From Anaerotignum faecicola (lineage in GTDB: Bacteria; Bacillota; Clostridia; Lachnospirales; Anaerotignaceae), in the NCBI GenBank assembly GCA_024460105.1, contig JANFXS010000003.1, positions 186,001 through 250,000 of the forward strand: a stretch of DNA of 64,000 nt. Direction: 5' to 3'. The position numbers and the translations under genes are program-made. The first letter of the stretch is position 1, and each line of letters starts with the position of its first letter. This document shows, piece after piece, positions 26,807 through 35,832 of this stretch. The notes beneath the pieces were generated by a model that was given only the letters and a program-made list of their open reading frames with translations, was not told the origin of the DNA and did no database searches.

Positions 26807-29209
26807 TTATTTCTCCCTCAGCTCTGCCCCGAATTCCTCTTTAAGGGATGCAAGTATCCTGTCCATTACGGAATTTACCTCATCGTCCACCAATGTCCGT
26901 TCAGAAGCCCTGAAAGTTAACGAATATGATACGGATTTCAGCCCTTTTTCAATCTGGCCGCCTGTATATACGTCAAAAAGGGATATTTCTTCAAGGAGTT
27001 TTCCTCCTTTTTTCTTAATAACCTTTTCAATATCCTTAACAAATACGCCGCTGTCAACAACCATTGAAATATCCCTTGTCATTGCAGGGAATTTCGGCAG
27101 AGGCTTATACTCGCGAACCATATCGCTTTTTGCAAATACAGTTTCAATATCAATTACGGCAATATATACTCTCGTGCCGATAGAATAATTTTTAGCTACA
27201 GTCGGATGAAGCTCCCCTATATATCCGAAGCTTTCGCCGTTTACAGAAACGTCGGCGGTCCTTCCCGGATGCATCCAGCTTATATTTTTATTTGGTATAT
27301 ATTCAACCTCTTTATCCATGCCAACCGCTTCAAAAAGATTCTCTGCAATGCCTTTAAGCCTGTAGAAATCGCATCCCGCGCCATACATTCCAATCGTAAG
27401 TTTCTTTGGTTCGTCCGGGAGCTCTGTCAGAGGAAGAGATTTTGGTATATAAACTTTGCCTACTTCAAACAGCGCCGCTTCCATATTTCTCCTGTTGTAA
27501 TTTGTAGAGAGGGAATTAAGCATGCTGTTTAAAGTTGTGGTTCTCATAACAGAAAAATCTTCACCGAGCGGATTCAATATCTTAATAGAATTCCTTAAAT
27601 GCGAGTCTTTTTCTATATTAAGCTTATCATAAACTTTAGGGCTCTCGAATGTAAAATTCATAGCCTCAAAGATGCCGTTTTTAATCATTGTTTGTTTAAT
27701 TATATCTTCAATTATCTGGCTGTACGTCTTTTTGCCTACAGTAGGCGTCCCAGCCGCAAGCGTAGGCTCTATTTTATCATATCCGTAAAATCTCGCAACC
27801 TCCTCGGCAAGATCCGCCTGAGCTTCAAGATCCGGCCTGAAAGTAGGTATTGTTACAACTCTTCTTTTCCTGTCAACATCAATTTCAAGACGTTTAAATA
27901 TTTCAACCATTTCGTCCTCTGAAATATCTGTCCCAAGCAGTCTGTTTATCCATTCCGGATCGTATGAAAGTTCCCACGGCTCCCTTTTATTCGGATAACA
28001 GTCCACAGCGCCTTTTACAACCTCGCCGCATCCCAAAAGTTCCACAAGCTGAACGGCCCTGTCTGCCGCAATCCTGTTTAAATTAGGATCCAAACCCTTT
28101 TCATACTTGCTTGACGCGTCAGTTCTCAAACCTACTTTTTTAGCCGTTATCCTTACGCTCGGCCCGTTAAAATTAGCAGATTCAAATAACACTGTTTCCG
28201 TATCGCCTGTAATCATAGAGTTTTCGCCGCCCATAACTCCCGCAATGGCCACCGCCTTATTAGGATCCGAGATAACAAGCATGGAAGGATCCAGCTGCCT
28301 TTCAACTCCGTCGAGCGTCTTGAATTTCTCGCCTTCTTTTGCATTCCTTACGATAATCTTATGTTCGTCAATAGTGTCAATGCTGAAAGCGTGCAGAGGC
28401 TGGCCCATTTCAGCCATTACATAGTTAGTTATATCGACAATGTTATTTATCGGCCTAATCCCGACTGAACGCAGCCTTTTCCTCATCCACCTGGGAGACG
28501 GGCCTATTTTTACGTTTTTAACAATCCTTGCGACATATCTTGGACAAAGATCGGGATTTAATATCTCAACCGATACCATTGAATTAATATCCCCGTCTGC
28601 CGTTTCATTTACTTTTATTTCCGGCATACGAAAAACTTTTTTGTATGTTGCCGCCGCTTCCCTCGCGATTCCCAACATGCTGAAACAGTCCGGCCTGTTT
28701 GAAGTTATTTCAAATTCAACCGAAGTGTCAATTAAATCGAGAGCTTCCCTTGCGTCCATTCCGAGCTCTTTTTCTTCCGGGAATATATAAATACCGTTTT
28801 CGGGAGCTTCCGGGAAATCATGCCTGTCGCATCCCAGTTCCTCAACGGAACAAAGCATGCCGTTGCTTTCAACTCCCCTTAACTTTCCTTTTTTTATCTT
28901 TACGCCGTTTGCAAGGTGCGAACCGTCTGTTGCAACAGGAACATAGGCGCCCGCAAAAAGATTTGTCGCCCCCGTTACAATTTGGAGAGGTTCATTCTTT
29001 CCTATATCGATTTTAGTTACGACAAGTTTATCGGCGTCTGGATGCTTTTCAATAGAAAGCACTTTTCCAACAACAACGCCCGTAATATCCGACGCAATTT
29101 CAGTATATCCTTCAACCTTTGAACCCGATAAGGTTATATCCTCGACAAAATCTTTAATATCGGCGTCTATGTCAACATAGTCCTTTAACCATGACATTGA
29201 AATATCCAT
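26807..29209 (-). CDS. pheT: Phenylalanine-tRNA ligase beta subunit
   Basis: PheT is the structural and editing subunit of the alpha2-beta2 synthetase. The start at 29209 (MDISMSWLKDYV) follows GAGGAGG by 9 nt and gives 800 residues; a TTG at 29227 would include that site. Domains in order are the EMAP/OB tRNA-binding fold (about 40-150), B3/B4 editing domain (about 205-380), B5 (about 400-470), the inactive catalytic-like core, and the C-terminal FDX-ACB anticodon-binding fold (about 705-798, with FPAMTRDISMVVD). It follows pheS by 18 nt. Confidence 0.97.
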   Translation of the reverse strand: MDISMSWLKDYVDIDADIKDFVEDITLSGSKVEGYTEIASDITGVVVGKVLSIEKHPDADKLVVTKIDIGKNEPLQIVTGATNLFAGAYVPVATDGSHLANGVKIKKGKLRGVESNGMLCSVEELGCDRHDFPEAPENGIYIFPEEKELGMDAREALDLIDTSVEFEITSNRPDCFSMLGIAREAAATYKKVFRMPEIKVNETADGDINSMVSVEILNPDLCPRYVARIVKNVKIGPSPRWMRKRLRSVGIRPINNIVDITNYVMAEMGQPLHAFSIDTIDEHKIIVRNAKEGEKFKTLDGVERQLDPSMLVISDPNKAVAIAGVMGGENSMITGDTETVLFESANFNGPSVRITAKKVGLRTDASSKYEKGLDPNLNRIAADRAVQLVELLGCGEVVKGAVDCYPNKREPWELSYDPEWINRLLGTDISEDEMVEIFKRLEIDVDRKRRVVTIPTFRPDLEAQADLAEEVARFYGYDKIEPTLAAGTPTVGKKTYSQIIEDIIKQTMIKNGIFEAMNFTFESPKVYDKLNIEKDSHLRNSIKILNPLGEDFSVMRTTTLNSMLNSLSTNYNRRNMEAALFEVGKVYIPKSLPLTELPDEPKKLTIGMYGAGCDFYRLKGIAENLFEAVGMDKEVEYIPNKNISWMHPGRTADVSVNGESFGYIGELHPTVAKNYSIGTRVYIAVIDIETVFAKSDMVREYKPLPKFPAMTRDISMVVDSGVFVKDIEKVIKKKGGKLLEEISLFDVYTGGQIEKGLKSVSYSLTFRASERTLVDDEVNSVMDRILASLKEEFGAELREK

Positions 29210-29227
29210 TTGTATCTTCCTCCTCAA

Positions 29228-30247
29228 TTAGAATTGCTTTAAGAATTTAACGTCATTTTCAAATAAAAGCCTAAGATCTGTTATTCCGTAACGCTGCATT
29301 GCAACGCGCTCAAGCCCCATTCCGAAAGCAAATCCACTGTAAACTTCAGGATCAATGCCGCTCATTTTAAGCACTTTAGGGTGAACCATGCCGCACCCTA
29401 AAAGTTCTATATATCCTTCGCCTTTACAAACTTTGCATCCCTTTCCGCCGCATGCAAAACATGTAACGTCCATTTCGGCGCTCGGCTCCGTAAACGGGAA
29501 ATGATGCGGCCTGAATCTTACTTTAACATCTTCTCCGAAAAGCTCCTTTGCAAAAACCGCAAGAGCCCCTTTAAGATCCCCCATTGTTATTCCTTTATCT
29601 ACGACAAGCCCCTCCAACTGATGGAATATAGGCGAATGTGTCGCATCAACATTATCGGAACGGTAAACGGTTCCTGGGCATACAACCCTTATAGGCAGAC
29701 TGCCCTTTTCCATTGTCCTTACCTGCACCGGAGAAGTTTGCGTTCTCAAAACAATATCGCTGTTTATATAAAACGTATCCTGTTCGTCTTTAGCCGGATG
29801 GTTTGCCGGTATATTTAAAGCCTCAAAATTGTAATAATCTTTTTCAATTTCCGGCCCTTCCGCAATAGAATATCCCATGCCTATAAATATATTTGTTATC
29901 TCGTCTATAACCGTAGTCATAGGGTGTTTGTGCCCGCTTGGCTCAGCCTTTCCCGGCATTGTAACGTCTATGCTTTCAGCCTCAAGCCTGTTTTTCATCT
30001 CAAGTTCGGCAAGCTTGTTCTTTGCCTCCTCGATTTTTGTTTCAATATCGTTTCTTATTTCGTTCGCAAGCTGGCCGATAACCGGTCTTTCCTCATTCGA
30101 TAAATCTTTCATTCCTTTAAGTATAGCCGTCAGCTCGCCCTTTTTGCCGAGAAGTTTAACTTTAAGGTCGTCAAGCTCCTTTGTTTCCTTAATATCCGAC
30201 AGCCTGTTTAAGGCCATGTCATGAATATCTTTCAGTTGTTTTTTCAT
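29228..30247 (-). CDS. pheS: Phenylalanine-tRNA ligase alpha subunit
   Basis: PheS is the class II catalytic subunit charging tRNA-Phe. The start at 30247 (MKKQLKD) follows AAGGGAG and gives 339 residues, the usual length; the TTG at 30265 would overlap that site. An N-terminal coiled coil (about 1-85) is followed by class II motifs 1-3, with [10 protein letters not shown] in motif 2 and [13 protein letters not shown] in motif 3. A CxxCxxxxCxxC cluster before [13 protein letters not shown] is typical of Firmicute PheS. Expression is controlled by the T-box leader just upstream. Confidence 0.97.
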   Translation of the reverse strand: MKKQLKDIHDMALNRLSDIKETKELDDLKVKLLGKKGELTAILKGMKDLSNEERPVIGQLANEIRNDIETKIEEAKNKLAELEMKNRLEAESIDVTMPGKAEPSGHKHPMTTVIDEITNIFIGMGYSIAEGPEIEKDYYNFEALNIPANHPAKDEQDTFYINSDIVLRTQTSPVQVRTMEKGSLPIRVVCPGTVYRSDNVDATHSPIFHQLEGLVVDKGITMGDLKGALAVFAKELFGEDVKVRFRPHHFPFTEPSAEMDVTCFACGGKGCKVCKGEGYIELLGCGMVHPKVLKMSGIDPEVYSGFAFGMGLERVAMQRYGITDLRLLFENDVKFLKQF

Positions 30248-30274
30248 TTCCGATGCTCCCTTCAAAAATCATAC

Positions 30275-30545
30275 AAAAAAGCCCCCGCCCCTGTTAATCA
30301 AGGGACGAAGGCAAAATTCCGCGGTACCACCCATATTCCCGCTCATGCGGGCTCTCTTTCATGCTCTGACAAGCGTTAAGCGCATAACGCGCGCTAGACG
30401 TATTTTCCTACTTAAATCTCAGAAAGTTCAGAAAATAAGCTCCGGTGGGAACTTCAATATCAAATGCTTCCCGAAAATGCTTGCAGCCATGGCATTTCTT
30501 CTCTGGGCGGGGTTTCAGATACCTACTTTACACCTTCACAGCTTT
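30275..30545 (-). ncRNA. Phenylalanine T-box leader of pheST
   Basis: The minus strand carries the T-box antiterminator core GGGTGGTACCGCGG (30319-30332), which binds the uncharged tRNA acceptor end, followed by a competing terminator (30275-30312) with a long G/C-rich stem and a T tract just before pheS. Stem I upstream has an AGAGAAG-type distal segment and a TTC triplet (30449-30451) in GAAGTTCCCACC, fitting a Phe specifier codon. Uncharged tRNA-Phe should stabilise the antiterminator and turn on pheST. A TTGACA box at 30584-30589 may be the promoter. Confidence 0.95.
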
Positions 30546-30609
30546 TATCATTATCTTAATAATATTACCATAAAATTTATAATTGTCAATGCTATAATTA
30601 AAATAAACA

Positions 30610-30638
30610 TTGCAATTTGTTAATAATATTGTTATACT
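30610..30638 (+). promoter_or_regulatory. Probable promoter of the DEAD-box helicase gene
   Basis: TTGCAA (30610-30615) and TATACT (30633-30638) are 17 nt apart and lie about 50 nt before the start codon. Confidence 0.6.
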
Positions 30639-30686
30639 AACGCGTAAACTATTTTTTTGTAAACGATTTCAGGAAGGAAATAATTA

Positions 30687-32336
30687 ATGGAAAATTTGAA
30701 ATTTGAAGATATGAATCTTCTGCCCGGCACGCTCAAAGCCGTTTTAGATATGGGTTTTGAGGAGGCAACTCCTATTCAAAGCCAGGCAATACCAATTATA
30801 ATGTCCGGACGCGATATAATCGGCCAGTCACAAACGGGGACAGGCAAAACCGCTTCTTTCGGAATACCATGCCTAGAAAAAATCAATCCGAAAAGCCGCA
30901 GCCTTCAAGCCCTCATACTGTGCCCTACAAGGGAACTTACAATCCAAGTAAGCGAAGAATTCAGGAAGCTTTTAAAATTCAGGAGCAATATAATGGTGCT
31001 TCCTATATACGGCGGTCAGCCTATAGACAGGCAGATTACGGCGTTAAAAAAAGGCGTTCAGGTTGTAATCGGCACTCCCGGGCGCGTTATGGATCATATG
31101 AAACGCCGCACATTAAAAATGGAATCCGTTAAATACGCCGTACTTGATGAAGCCGACGAAATGCTCGATATGGGATTTAGGGACGATATAGAAGAAATAC
31201 TTTCTAAAGTTCCGCAAGAAAGGCAGACAGTTATGTTTTCAGCAACAATGTCGCCGGAAATTATGGATCTTTCAAAAAAATATCTCAGAGATCCGGAACT
31301 TGTAAAAATAACAAGAAAAGAACTTACGGTCCCTCAAATAGAACAAGTATATTTTGACGTAAAGGAAAAATATAAGCTTGAAGCCCTTTGCAGGCTCATT
31401 GATATATATTCGCCGAAACTTGCCGTTGTGTTCTGCAATACCAAAAAGCGCGTAGACGACGTCGTCGAGCAGCTTCTCGGACGCGGATACTTCGCCGACG
31501 GCCTTCATGGGGATCTCAAACAGATACAGCGCGACAGGGTTATGCAGAAATTCAGGAGCGGAAAAATAGAAATACTTGTGGCTACCGACGTTGCCGCAAG
31601 GGGTATAGACGTTGACAACGTAGACGTTGTATTCAATTATGACATACCCCAAGATGAAGAATATTATGTTCATCGTATAGGCCGTACAGGCCGCGCCGGT
31701 AAAAGCGGAAAAGCTTTTACATTCTGCTGCGGGAAAGAAATATATAAGCTTAGGGATATAATGAGATATGCCAAAACAAAAATCATACAGCAAAAACTGC
31801 CTACCCTGACAGATATTGAAACAACAAAAACGAACATGTTCATAGAAAAAATCAACACCGTAATAGAAGAAGGCGCTTTAAACAAGTATGTTAATATAGT
31901 TGAAAATATGCTTAACGATGATATTTCCGCCATGGATATAGCGGCCGCCTTGCTCAAGCTTCAGCTTGGCGATGCAATAAGCGATTACAGCGACGCCGAA
32001 GACGACTTAAACGCCAAAAATTCATTTGTCGGCAATAAAAAAATTGATCCTTCAAAAGAAATGGTACGTCTTTTTGTTAACGCCGGAAAAAGCAGCCAGA
32101 TACATGCAAAAGATATTGTAGGCGCCTTTGCCGGAGAAACAGGCGTTCCTGGACGTCTTATAGGCTCCATTGAAATTTATGACGACTTCACTTACGTAGA
32201 CGTACCCTATAAATATGCAAAAGATATAATAGACGGAATGAACAACAGCAAAATCAAAGGCAAAAAAGTTAACATAGAACGGGCAAAAAAGGCCAAAGTA
32301 AAACCGAAAAATTTCTCAAAAAAGCATCGCCGTTAA
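30687..32336 (+). CDS. DEAD-box ATP-dependent RNA helicase (DeaD/CshA-like)
   Basis: The 549-residue protein unwinds RNA and likely serves ribosome assembly, RNA decay or cold adaptation. The core has the Q motif (EEATPIQSQAIP), motif I SQTGTGKT, DEAD motif II (VLDEADEMLDMGF), SAT motif III, and HRIGRTGRAGKSG motif VI. A C-terminal DbpA-type RNA-binding domain (about 470-535) is followed by a lysine-rich tail. This is the CsdA/DeaD architecture. The start follows AGGAAGG and a strong terminator follows. Confidence 0.95.
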   Translation: MENLKFEDMNLLPGTLKAVLDMGFEEATPIQSQAIPIIMSGRDIIGQSQTGTGKTASFGIPCLEKINPKSRSLQALILCPTRELTIQVSEEFRKLLKFRSNIMVLPIYGGQPIDRQITALKKGVQVVIGTPGRVMDHMKRRTLKMESVKYAVLDEADEMLDMGFRDDIEEILSKVPQERQTVMFSATMSPEIMDLSKKYLRDPELVKITRKELTVPQIEQVYFDVKEKYKLEALCRLIDIYSPKLAVVFCNTKKRVDDVVEQLLGRGYFADGLHGDLKQIQRDRVMQKFRSGKIEILVATDVAARGIDVDNVDVVFNYDIPQDEEYYVHRIGRTGRAGKSGKAFTFCCGKEIYKLRDIMRYAKTKIIQQKLPTLTDIETTKTNMFIEKINTVIEEGALNKYVNIVENMLNDDISAMDIAAALLKLQLGDAISDYSDAEDDLNAKNSFVGNKKIDPSKEMVRLFVNAGKSSQIHAKDIVGAFAGETGVPGRLIGSIEIYDDFTYVDVPYKYAKDIIDGMNNSKIKGKKVNIERAKKAKVKPKNFSKKHRR

Positions 32337-32343
32337 ATCATGC

Positions 32344-32385
32344 AAAAAAACCAGCCGCAGTTAAAATGAAGCGGCTGGTTTTTAT
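32344..32385 (+). terminator. Terminator of the DEAD-box helicase gene
   Basis: A 13-bp stem (AAAAACCAGCCGC at 32346-32358 with GCGGCTGGTTTTT at 32371-32383) with a 12-nt loop lies a few bases past the stop codon. Confidence 0.88.
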
Positions 32386-32517
32386 CTTTTTTTGTTTTTT
32401 CGTTTTTACAGCCGCATGACGTTTTAATCGGCAAACGTTTGCCTTAAAAAATGGCATAAACAATAAATTTCAGTTAAAACTAAAAATATTAAAAATTATT
32501 ATTTCACAAAAACAATA

Positions 32518-33084
32518 TTACTGTTTATTTCGTTCCGCAACCCACGGCAGACTGTTTTTTATGTACATCGAAATAACGACGGCTCCAAAAAGTTTCAATG
32601 AATCTAAAACCACAAACGGCGCGACAGCCGATGCAACAGCCTCCGCAAGCCCAACTCCGGCCACAGCCATAAATTGGATTGTGCCGCAGACATAGACGGC
32701 GGCAAGACCCAATAAAAGCGACAGGAATTCCAGCATTATTTTACCTTTATTCCCTTTGTTGTTTTTCTCAATAAATTCAATTAAGCTTCCGGATATAAAT
32801 GCAAACGGTATAAATCCCCATATATATCCGCCTGTAGGCCCCAATATAGAACCAACGCCGCCTTTCATTCCGGAAAAAACCGGCAGTCCGACCGCCCCAA
32901 GCAGAACATAAATCAAAACGGAAAGCGTCCCCTTCCTGCCGCCCAGAACGGCCGCGGTAATACCAAGGGCCATAACCTGAAACGTTATCGGAATCGGGGT
33001 AAAAAACATCGGAATAACTAAAATTGAACTTACGCCTAATACGGCTGCAAAAATACCGCAAATTAAATAGTCTCTTGTTGTCAT
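32518..33084 (-). CDS. bioY: Biotin transporter substrate-binding S component BioY
   Basis: BioY is the membrane S component that binds biotin for an ECF-type transporter. The 188-residue protein has about six membrane spans and the family segments FTPIPITFQVMALGITAAVLGGRKG, in part, and GPTGGYIWGF. The ECF ATPase and transmembrane subunits are not in the window, so it probably uses a shared ECF module encoded elsewhere. Its promoter overlaps a BirA operator (see 33109-33161). Confidence 0.95.
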   Translation of the reverse strand: MTTRDYLICGIFAAVLGVSSILVIPMFFTPIPITFQVMALGITAAVLGGRKGTLSVLIYVLLGAVGLPVFSGMKGGVGSILGPTGGYIWGFIPFAFISGSLIEFIEKNNKGNKGKIMLEFLSLLLGLAAVYVCGTIQFMAVAGVGLAEAVASAVAPFVVLDSLKLFGAVVISMYIKNSLPWVAERNKQ

Positions 33085-33108
33085 TATATATTTCCCTCCT
33101 TACATTGT

Positions 33109-33161
33109 ATTATATTTTATAAGTTTTACATTGTCAACCATTTTATTTAATAGGTTTACAA
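33109..33161 (-). promoter_or_regulatory. bioY promoter overlapped by a BirA operator
   Basis: On the minus strand a perfect sigma-A promoter, TTGACA (33132-33137) - N17 - TATAAT (33109-33114), reads into bioY. Overlapping its -35 box is TTGTCAAC (33131-33138) - N15 - GTTTACAA (33154-33161), an inverted repeat with one mismatch and the 15-nt spacer of Firmicute biotin repressor sites. Biotin-bound BirA should therefore repress bioY (inference from known regulation). Confidence 0.88.
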
Positions 33162-33201
33162 TTCTGTTGTTAAAATTGTTGTTTGAAGTTGAATTTTGCT
33201 G

Positions 33202-33207
33202 TATAAT
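33202..33207 (+). promoter_or_regulatory. Probable -10 box of the apbE-iclR transcript
   Basis: TATAAT lies 35 nt before the lipoprotein start, with a weak TTGTTT -35 box at 33179-33184 (17-nt spacing). The BirA site is about 40 nt upstream, so the two divergent promoters are close but not overlapping. Confidence 0.45.
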
Positions 33208-33241
33208 AGTAACTCAGAATAAAAAAGGAGAATTATAATTC

Positions 33242-34249
33242 ATGAGAAAACTAATGATTTTATTAATTTCAGTCCTTATGTTTTCCGGCTGCACCCCAAA
33301 ACAGGCTGAACCTGTATCACAAACCAGCTTTCTTCTTAATACTATATCAACAATATCAGTTTACAACATGCCGGAAGAAAAAGCCAATAAGATAATAGAA
33401 GATACATTTGCCTTATGCAGTGAATATGAAAATAAGCTCAGCAAAACAATAAGCTCCAGTGAGATAAGCAAAATTAACAGCAGTAACGGGGAATGGGTGG
33501 AAGTAAGCGACGAAACCGCCGAACTTATAAATTTATCGCTTAAATACAGCGAAATATCAAACGGAAAGTTTGACATAACAATATCCCCTGTGACAGATTT
33601 ATGGGATTTTAACGGAAACGGCTCGAAAAAACCGGCTGAACACGAAATAGCCGAAGCCCTTAAACATGTCGGATATGAAAATATTGAAATTAGCGGCAAT
33701 AAAATACGGCTTTCCGATCCTAAAGCATCAATAGATCTCGGCGGAATTGCAAAAGGCTTTATCGGCGACAAAGCAAAAGAATTTATGCTTGAAAACGGAG
33801 TTTCAAAAGCAATTATATCTTTGGGAGGCAATATACTCCTAATAGGCCCTGAAGATGAAGACCCTCTTTTTTCCGTAGGTATACAAGAGCCGTTTTCACA
33901 AACAGGCGTCTTATTCGGCAAATTATATTTAAAAGATACATCGGTTGTTACGTCAGGCGTATATGAAAGGTTTTTATATGATAATAACACCCTGTATCAT
34001 CATATACTTGATACAAACACAGGATATTCGGCAAATACAGGCTTAAATTCTGTAACAATCATATCATCGTCATCAGCAGACGCCGATGCCCTCAGCACGA
34101 CGTGTTTTCTTCTCGGAGCCGAAAAAGGTATGGAATTAATCGAAAATACCGATGATACCGAAGCTGTATTTATAACCGATAAAAACGAACCGATATATTC
34201 ATCCGGTATAAACAAAACAATTAAATTTGAGACAGTTAACAATCAATAA
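33242..34249 (+). CDS. FAD:protein FMN transferase, ApbE-like lipoprotein
   Basis: The 335-residue protein has a lipoprotein signal (lipobox FSGC, Cys17) and the ApbE fold, so it should act on the outer face of the membrane, attaching FMN from FAD to threonine or serine of target flavoproteins. Visible family segments are IDLGGIAKGFIGDKA, ISLGGNILLIG, the VTSGVYERF segment, and the C-terminal metal-binding region around SADADALSTTCFLLG. No RnfG/NqrC-type target lies in the window. An IclR regulator gene follows by 11 nt, probably in the same transcript. Confidence 0.93.
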   Translation: MRKLMILLISVLMFSGCTPKQAEPVSQTSFLLNTISTISVYNMPEEKANKIIEDTFALCSEYENKLSKTISSSEISKINSSNGEWVEVSDETAELINLSLKYSEISNGKFDITISPVTDLWDFNGNGSKKPAEHEIAEALKHVGYENIEISGNKIRLSDPKASIDLGGIAKGFIGDKAKEFMLENGVSKAIISLGGNILLIGPEDEDPLFSVGIQEPFSQTGVLFGKLYLKDTSVVTSGVYERFLYDNNTLYHHILDTNTGYSANTGLNSVTIISSSSADADALSTTCFLLGAEKGMELIENTDDTEAVFITDKNEPIYSSGINKTIKFETVNNQ

Positions 34250-34260
34250 AGGAGAATTTT

Positions 34261-35034
34261 ATGAACCCGACTGAACACCGCACCACAAACAGAGTTCTTG
34301 ACATACTTGAATTATTGGCGTCAAGTGAAACAGGATACAGTTTAACAGAAGTTTCAAAAATTATAGGGGCTCCGAAAAGCAGCATATTTCCTATGATACA
34401 CACGCTTGAAAGCAGGCATTATATATCTCTTAATCCAAATACTCTCAAATATACAATCGGCGTCAGCACATTCGCAATCGGTTCTACATATGTAAATAAC
34501 CAGAATCTTCTTTCTCACATTAGCGAAGAAATGTCAAAACTTGTTGAAATATGTAATGAAACTTGCAGCTTGGGAATACTTGACGGACCTAATGTGCTTT
34601 ATATTGCAAAAAAAGACTCACCTCAGTCGCTTCGTCTTGTAACGTATGTCGGCAAGCAAGTTTCCGCCAACTGCACAGCCCTCGGCAAGTGCCTTCTTTG
34701 TAAAATGCAGTTTGAAGAAATACTTGAATTATTTCCCGATAAAATGCCTTCATGCACAAAATATTCGATTACGGATATCAACATATTTTACAATCAGCTT
34801 AAACAGGTTGAAGCAGAAGGTTTTGCATATGAAAACGAAGAATTTTCAGAACAGATACAATGCATAGCCGTCCCAATAATGAAAAACGGCAAACCAATAG
34901 TTGCCGTAAGCGTATCAATTCCGAGTTTTAGAAATGATAATAAAAAAATCGAAATTATAAAGCGAGAACTTCTTAACATTAAGCTTAAAGCAGAACTTCT
35001 GCTCAGAAATTCCGATATGAGTCTTAAACCGTAA
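34261..35034 (+). CDS. IclR-family transcriptional regulator
   Basis: The 257-residue protein has an N-terminal winged helix-turn-helix (about 1-70, YSLTEVSKIIGAPKSSIFPM) and the GAF-like IclR effector domain (about 80-250, with NCTALGKCLLC and IQCIAVPI segments). Start 34261 follows AAAGGAG. Its targets are unknown; the apbE-like gene it follows is one candidate. A perfect terminator follows. Confidence 0.92.
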   Translation: MNPTEHRTTNRVLDILELLASSETGYSLTEVSKIIGAPKSSIFPMIHTLESRHYISLNPNTLKYTIGVSTFAIGSTYVNNQNLLSHISEEMSKLVEICNETCSLGILDGPNVLYIAKKDSPQSLRLVTYVGKQVSANCTALGKCLLCKMQFEEILELFPDKMPSCTKYSITDINIFYNQLKQVEAEGFAYENEEFSEQIQCIAVPIMKNGKPIVAVSVSIPSFRNDNKKIEIIKRELLNIKLKAELLLRNSDMSLKP

Positions 35035-35054
35035 TATCATGGTATAATTATGCA

Positions 35055-35103
35055 TAAAATCCCATTATGAAAACAAAAATATTTTCCTAATGGGATTTTA
35101 TTT
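35055..35103 (+). terminator. Terminator after the IclR gene
   Basis: A perfect 13-bp stem (35055-35067 with 35088-35100) with a 20-nt loop ends in TTTTA on the plus strand. It could also work on the minus strand. Confidence 0.8.
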
Positions 35104-35832
35104 CCATAAGCCTATAAAAATATTTCCTTCCTCCGGCTTAAAAAATTCGCCGCGCAAATAATTATATCACATCCTAAAATTCAAACATCATCTCTTCTTA
35201 ATATCAAAATAAATCATTAACATATAAAACATGTTTTATAGATTTATGTTATTCTGAAATCAAAACCTTATGTATTTCTAAAATCCGTAAAAATATAATA
35301 ACAAAAAAATTAATCCTCTGCTTTTTAATTCCCTATAAAACTTTACACTATAAAAGAATTAATATAAATACACAGCTTCAGTTTACAAGAACATACACAC
35401 CCCATCATGAAAAATTTTCCGCATTTCCATGTTGCATACGCTTGCCGTAGGCTCCGCTGTGCCGGCTCGTGCATCTTGAACTGCAAAAAATTTTCCCCTT
35501 GCGATATCGAGAGTTTTAACAGGCATTAGCAGTATAAGAGCAGGGCAAATATGCACAGGCGCAGCGGGTTCCTACGTCAAGCGGCTTTAACACAGCCATT
35601 ACGCCGCTAACGTCCGTTAAAACCATGTGTGCTCTTGTAAACTGAAGCTATTATAAATTTAAATCAAATTAATTTAAAGTTACAGAATTAAAGTCAAAAT
35701 ACATTTTCCATGTTGTAATGAAATTCCCACTTTCTGTCTAAAAACCGAATTATTATATAATTATATATAATAGCAGTAGGTCAAAGTTTATTAAAATTTC
35801 ATTTCATTATATCATTTATACTCCATCCAAAA
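35101..35832. other. 732-bp gene-free region flanking the palindromic element
   Basis: Outside 35374-35649 this stretch is strongly AT-rich and shows no ribosome site, promoter of note or coding frame that I can support. It separates the plus-strand IclR gene from the minus-strand unknown gene at 35833. Confidence 0.6.
35374..35649. repeat. MITE-like 276-bp imperfect palindromic element
   Basis: The ends are inverted copies of AGCTTCAGTTTACAAGA, extending with mismatches for about 24 bp (ends at 35374 and 35649). Moving inward, further segments also match in inverted order, for example CGCTTGCCGTAGG near 35429-35452 with the complement of CCTACGTCAAGCG near 35570-35583, and GTTTTAAC/GTTAAAAC pairs. 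The whole element could fold into one long hairpin. It contains no convincing gene and is more GC-rich than its AT-rich surroundings. TATAAAT occurs just outside both ends (35363-35369 and 35652-35658), a possible target duplication. Miniature inverted-repeat element or structured RNA are both possible. Confidence 0.7.

Noticed and set aside
30345-30623. Plus-strand open frame of 92 codons
   Set aside because: It lies inside the phenylalanine T-box leader on the other strand and has no ribosome site.
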